DNA of 64,000 nucleotides, from contig NZ_RHLK01000001.1 of assembly GCF_009757775.1 (NCBI RefSeq), positions 630,551-694,550 of the forward strand, read 5' to 3'. Of this stretch, positions 63,288 to 64,000 are shown piece by piece. Every line of letters begins with the position of its first letter. Position 1 is the first letter of the stretch. The notes under the pieces are model-generated. The model was not told where the DNA came from. It saw nothing but the letters and a program-made list of their open reading frames with translations, and made no database searches. Source of the stretch: Paenibacillus lutrae (GTDB lineage Bacteria; Bacillota; Bacilli; Paenibacillales; NBRC-103111). The position numbers were made by a program, and so were the translations under genes.

Positions 63288-64000
63288 ATGCTGAGTAAGA
63301 GCAATAACGAAGGTCGCTTTCAAGTTTCCGTTCATTCCTTGGACGAGTTAGTACCTAAGCATCATTTAGTACGTAAAATCGAGAATGCCATCGACTTCTC
63401 TTTCATCTACGATCTGGTTCGAGACAAATATAGCGCCGAAATGGGACGACCTAGCATTGACCCTGTCGTCCTCATCAAAATCGTTCTTATCCAATATCTC
63501 TTTGGAATCCGCTCGATGCGCCAAACGATCAAGGAAATCGAAACGAATGTGGCATACCGGTGGTTTCTAGGCTACGACTTTACGCAGCCCATTCCTCACT
63601 TTACGACCTTCGGGAAAAACTATACGCGGCGGTTTCGGGACACGGATGTTTTCGAGTCGATCTTTGCCCGAATCCTCGAAGAAGCTGTCCAGCATGGTTT
63701 TGTTGAACCGGACGTTCTCTTCGTTGACGCTACGCATGTGAAGGCCAGTGCGAATAAAAACAAGTATGTAAAGGTACTCATTCAGGAACAAAGCAAAACA
63801 TACCAGGAGCAACTAGAGAAAGAAATCAACGAAGACCGTGCCAAGCACGGAAAGAAGCCACTTGTAAAAAAGGCTGAGCCCGCTCAAAAAGAGGTCAAAG
63901 TGAGCACGAGCGATCCGGAGAGCGGGCTGTTTGTAAAGGGCGAAAAAGAGCGGGTATTTGCCTACACCTTTCATACGGCTTGTGACCGCAATGGCTTTGT
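63288..64000 (+). mobile_element. IS1182-type transposase, 5' part (truncated by window edge)
   Basis: The frame from ATG 63288 (GAGG ahead) stays open to the end, about 237 codons. Motifs of the IS1182/DUF772 group are visible: EMGRPSIDPVVLIKIVLIQYLFGIRSMRQ near the start (about residues 55-83), FLGYDFTQPIPHFTTF and DATHVKASANK with the first catalytic Asp (about residue 152). The 3' half with the other two DDE residues and the right end are outside. The gene is intact as far as seen. Confidence 0.9.

Noticed and set aside
1..64000. CRISPR arrays, tRNA or rRNA genes, prophage
   Set aside because: No regularly spaced repeats, no cloverleaf or rRNA-like sequence, no phage structural genes seen by eye.

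Overview
The window looks like a chromosomal segment of a spore-forming, low-to-mid G+C Gram-positive bacterium, most likely Paenibacillus or a close relative. This rests on the strong AGGAGG-type ribosome binding sites, several TTG starts, a B. subtilis-like btr/feu iron locus, a BirA-box-controlled biotin operon, CgeB-like and coat-like proteins, copper-amine-oxidase-type 'stalk' repeats, a secreted AA10 LPMO with FnIII and chitin-binding modules, and a Gram-positive glycosaminoglycan locus. No tRNA, rRNA or CRISPR array was seen.

Layout. 1-7 kb: the 5' end of a fatty-acyl-AMP ligase/adenylation gene (runs off the left edge), a DUF2935 protein, an AI-2E family permease, a HpaB-type flavin monooxygenase and an AraC/GyrI-like regulator. 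7-11.3 kb: an apparent operon of a SbnA-like diaminopropionate-pathway enzyme, an MFS exporter and a PepSY membrane protein, plus a small membrane protein. 11.4-16.5 kb: biotin operon bioA-bioD-bioF-bioH-bioC behind a BirA operator, with no bioB. 16.8-25.9 kb: mixed accessory genes (double GNAT, cupin, stalk-repeat lipoprotein-like secreted protein, small spore-type protein, nucleotidyltransferase, LPMO, OsmC). Three of these are broken: cupin and OsmC by single-base deletions that all fall in GCGC, and the nucleotidyltransferase by an in-frame TAA. 25.9-30.2 kb: erythromycin-esterase homologue, then a DHA2 multidrug pump divergent from its TetR regulator with two matching operators. 30.2-37.7 kb: Fur-controlled catecholate-siderophore uptake (Btr-like regulator, FeuABC-like transporter, its own ATPase, and two esterases). 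37.8-40.8 kb: WbsX-like and CgeB-like glycosylation genes divergent from a decapeptide-repeat protein, both sides with sigma-K-like -10 elements, suggesting a spore-surface glycoprotein unit. 40.9-55.3 kb: a glycosaminoglycan (chondroitin/dermatan-type) utilization locus. 55.4-58.7 kb: bacteriophytochrome plus heme oxygenase. 58.9-64 kb: SDR, VOC, GNAT, MDR reductase, manganese catalase and the 5' part of an IS1182-type transposase running off the right edge.

How the main systems fit together. In the glycosaminoglycan locus a secreted PL8 lyase would cut the polymer outside, a CUT1 ABC transporter would import sulfated unsaturated disaccharides, two signal-less Cys-type sulfatases would remove sulfate in the cytoplasm, and a GH88 hydrolase would release the unsaturated uronic acid. 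A ROK repressor faces the operon, and a DUF3604 (PHP-like) protein sits inside it with no known role in this pathway. In the iron locus Fur boxes lie before the regulator and on both sides of the transport-operon promoter; the two esterases are suited to releasing iron from imported ester-linked siderophores. The heme oxygenase would supply biliverdin to the phytochrome.
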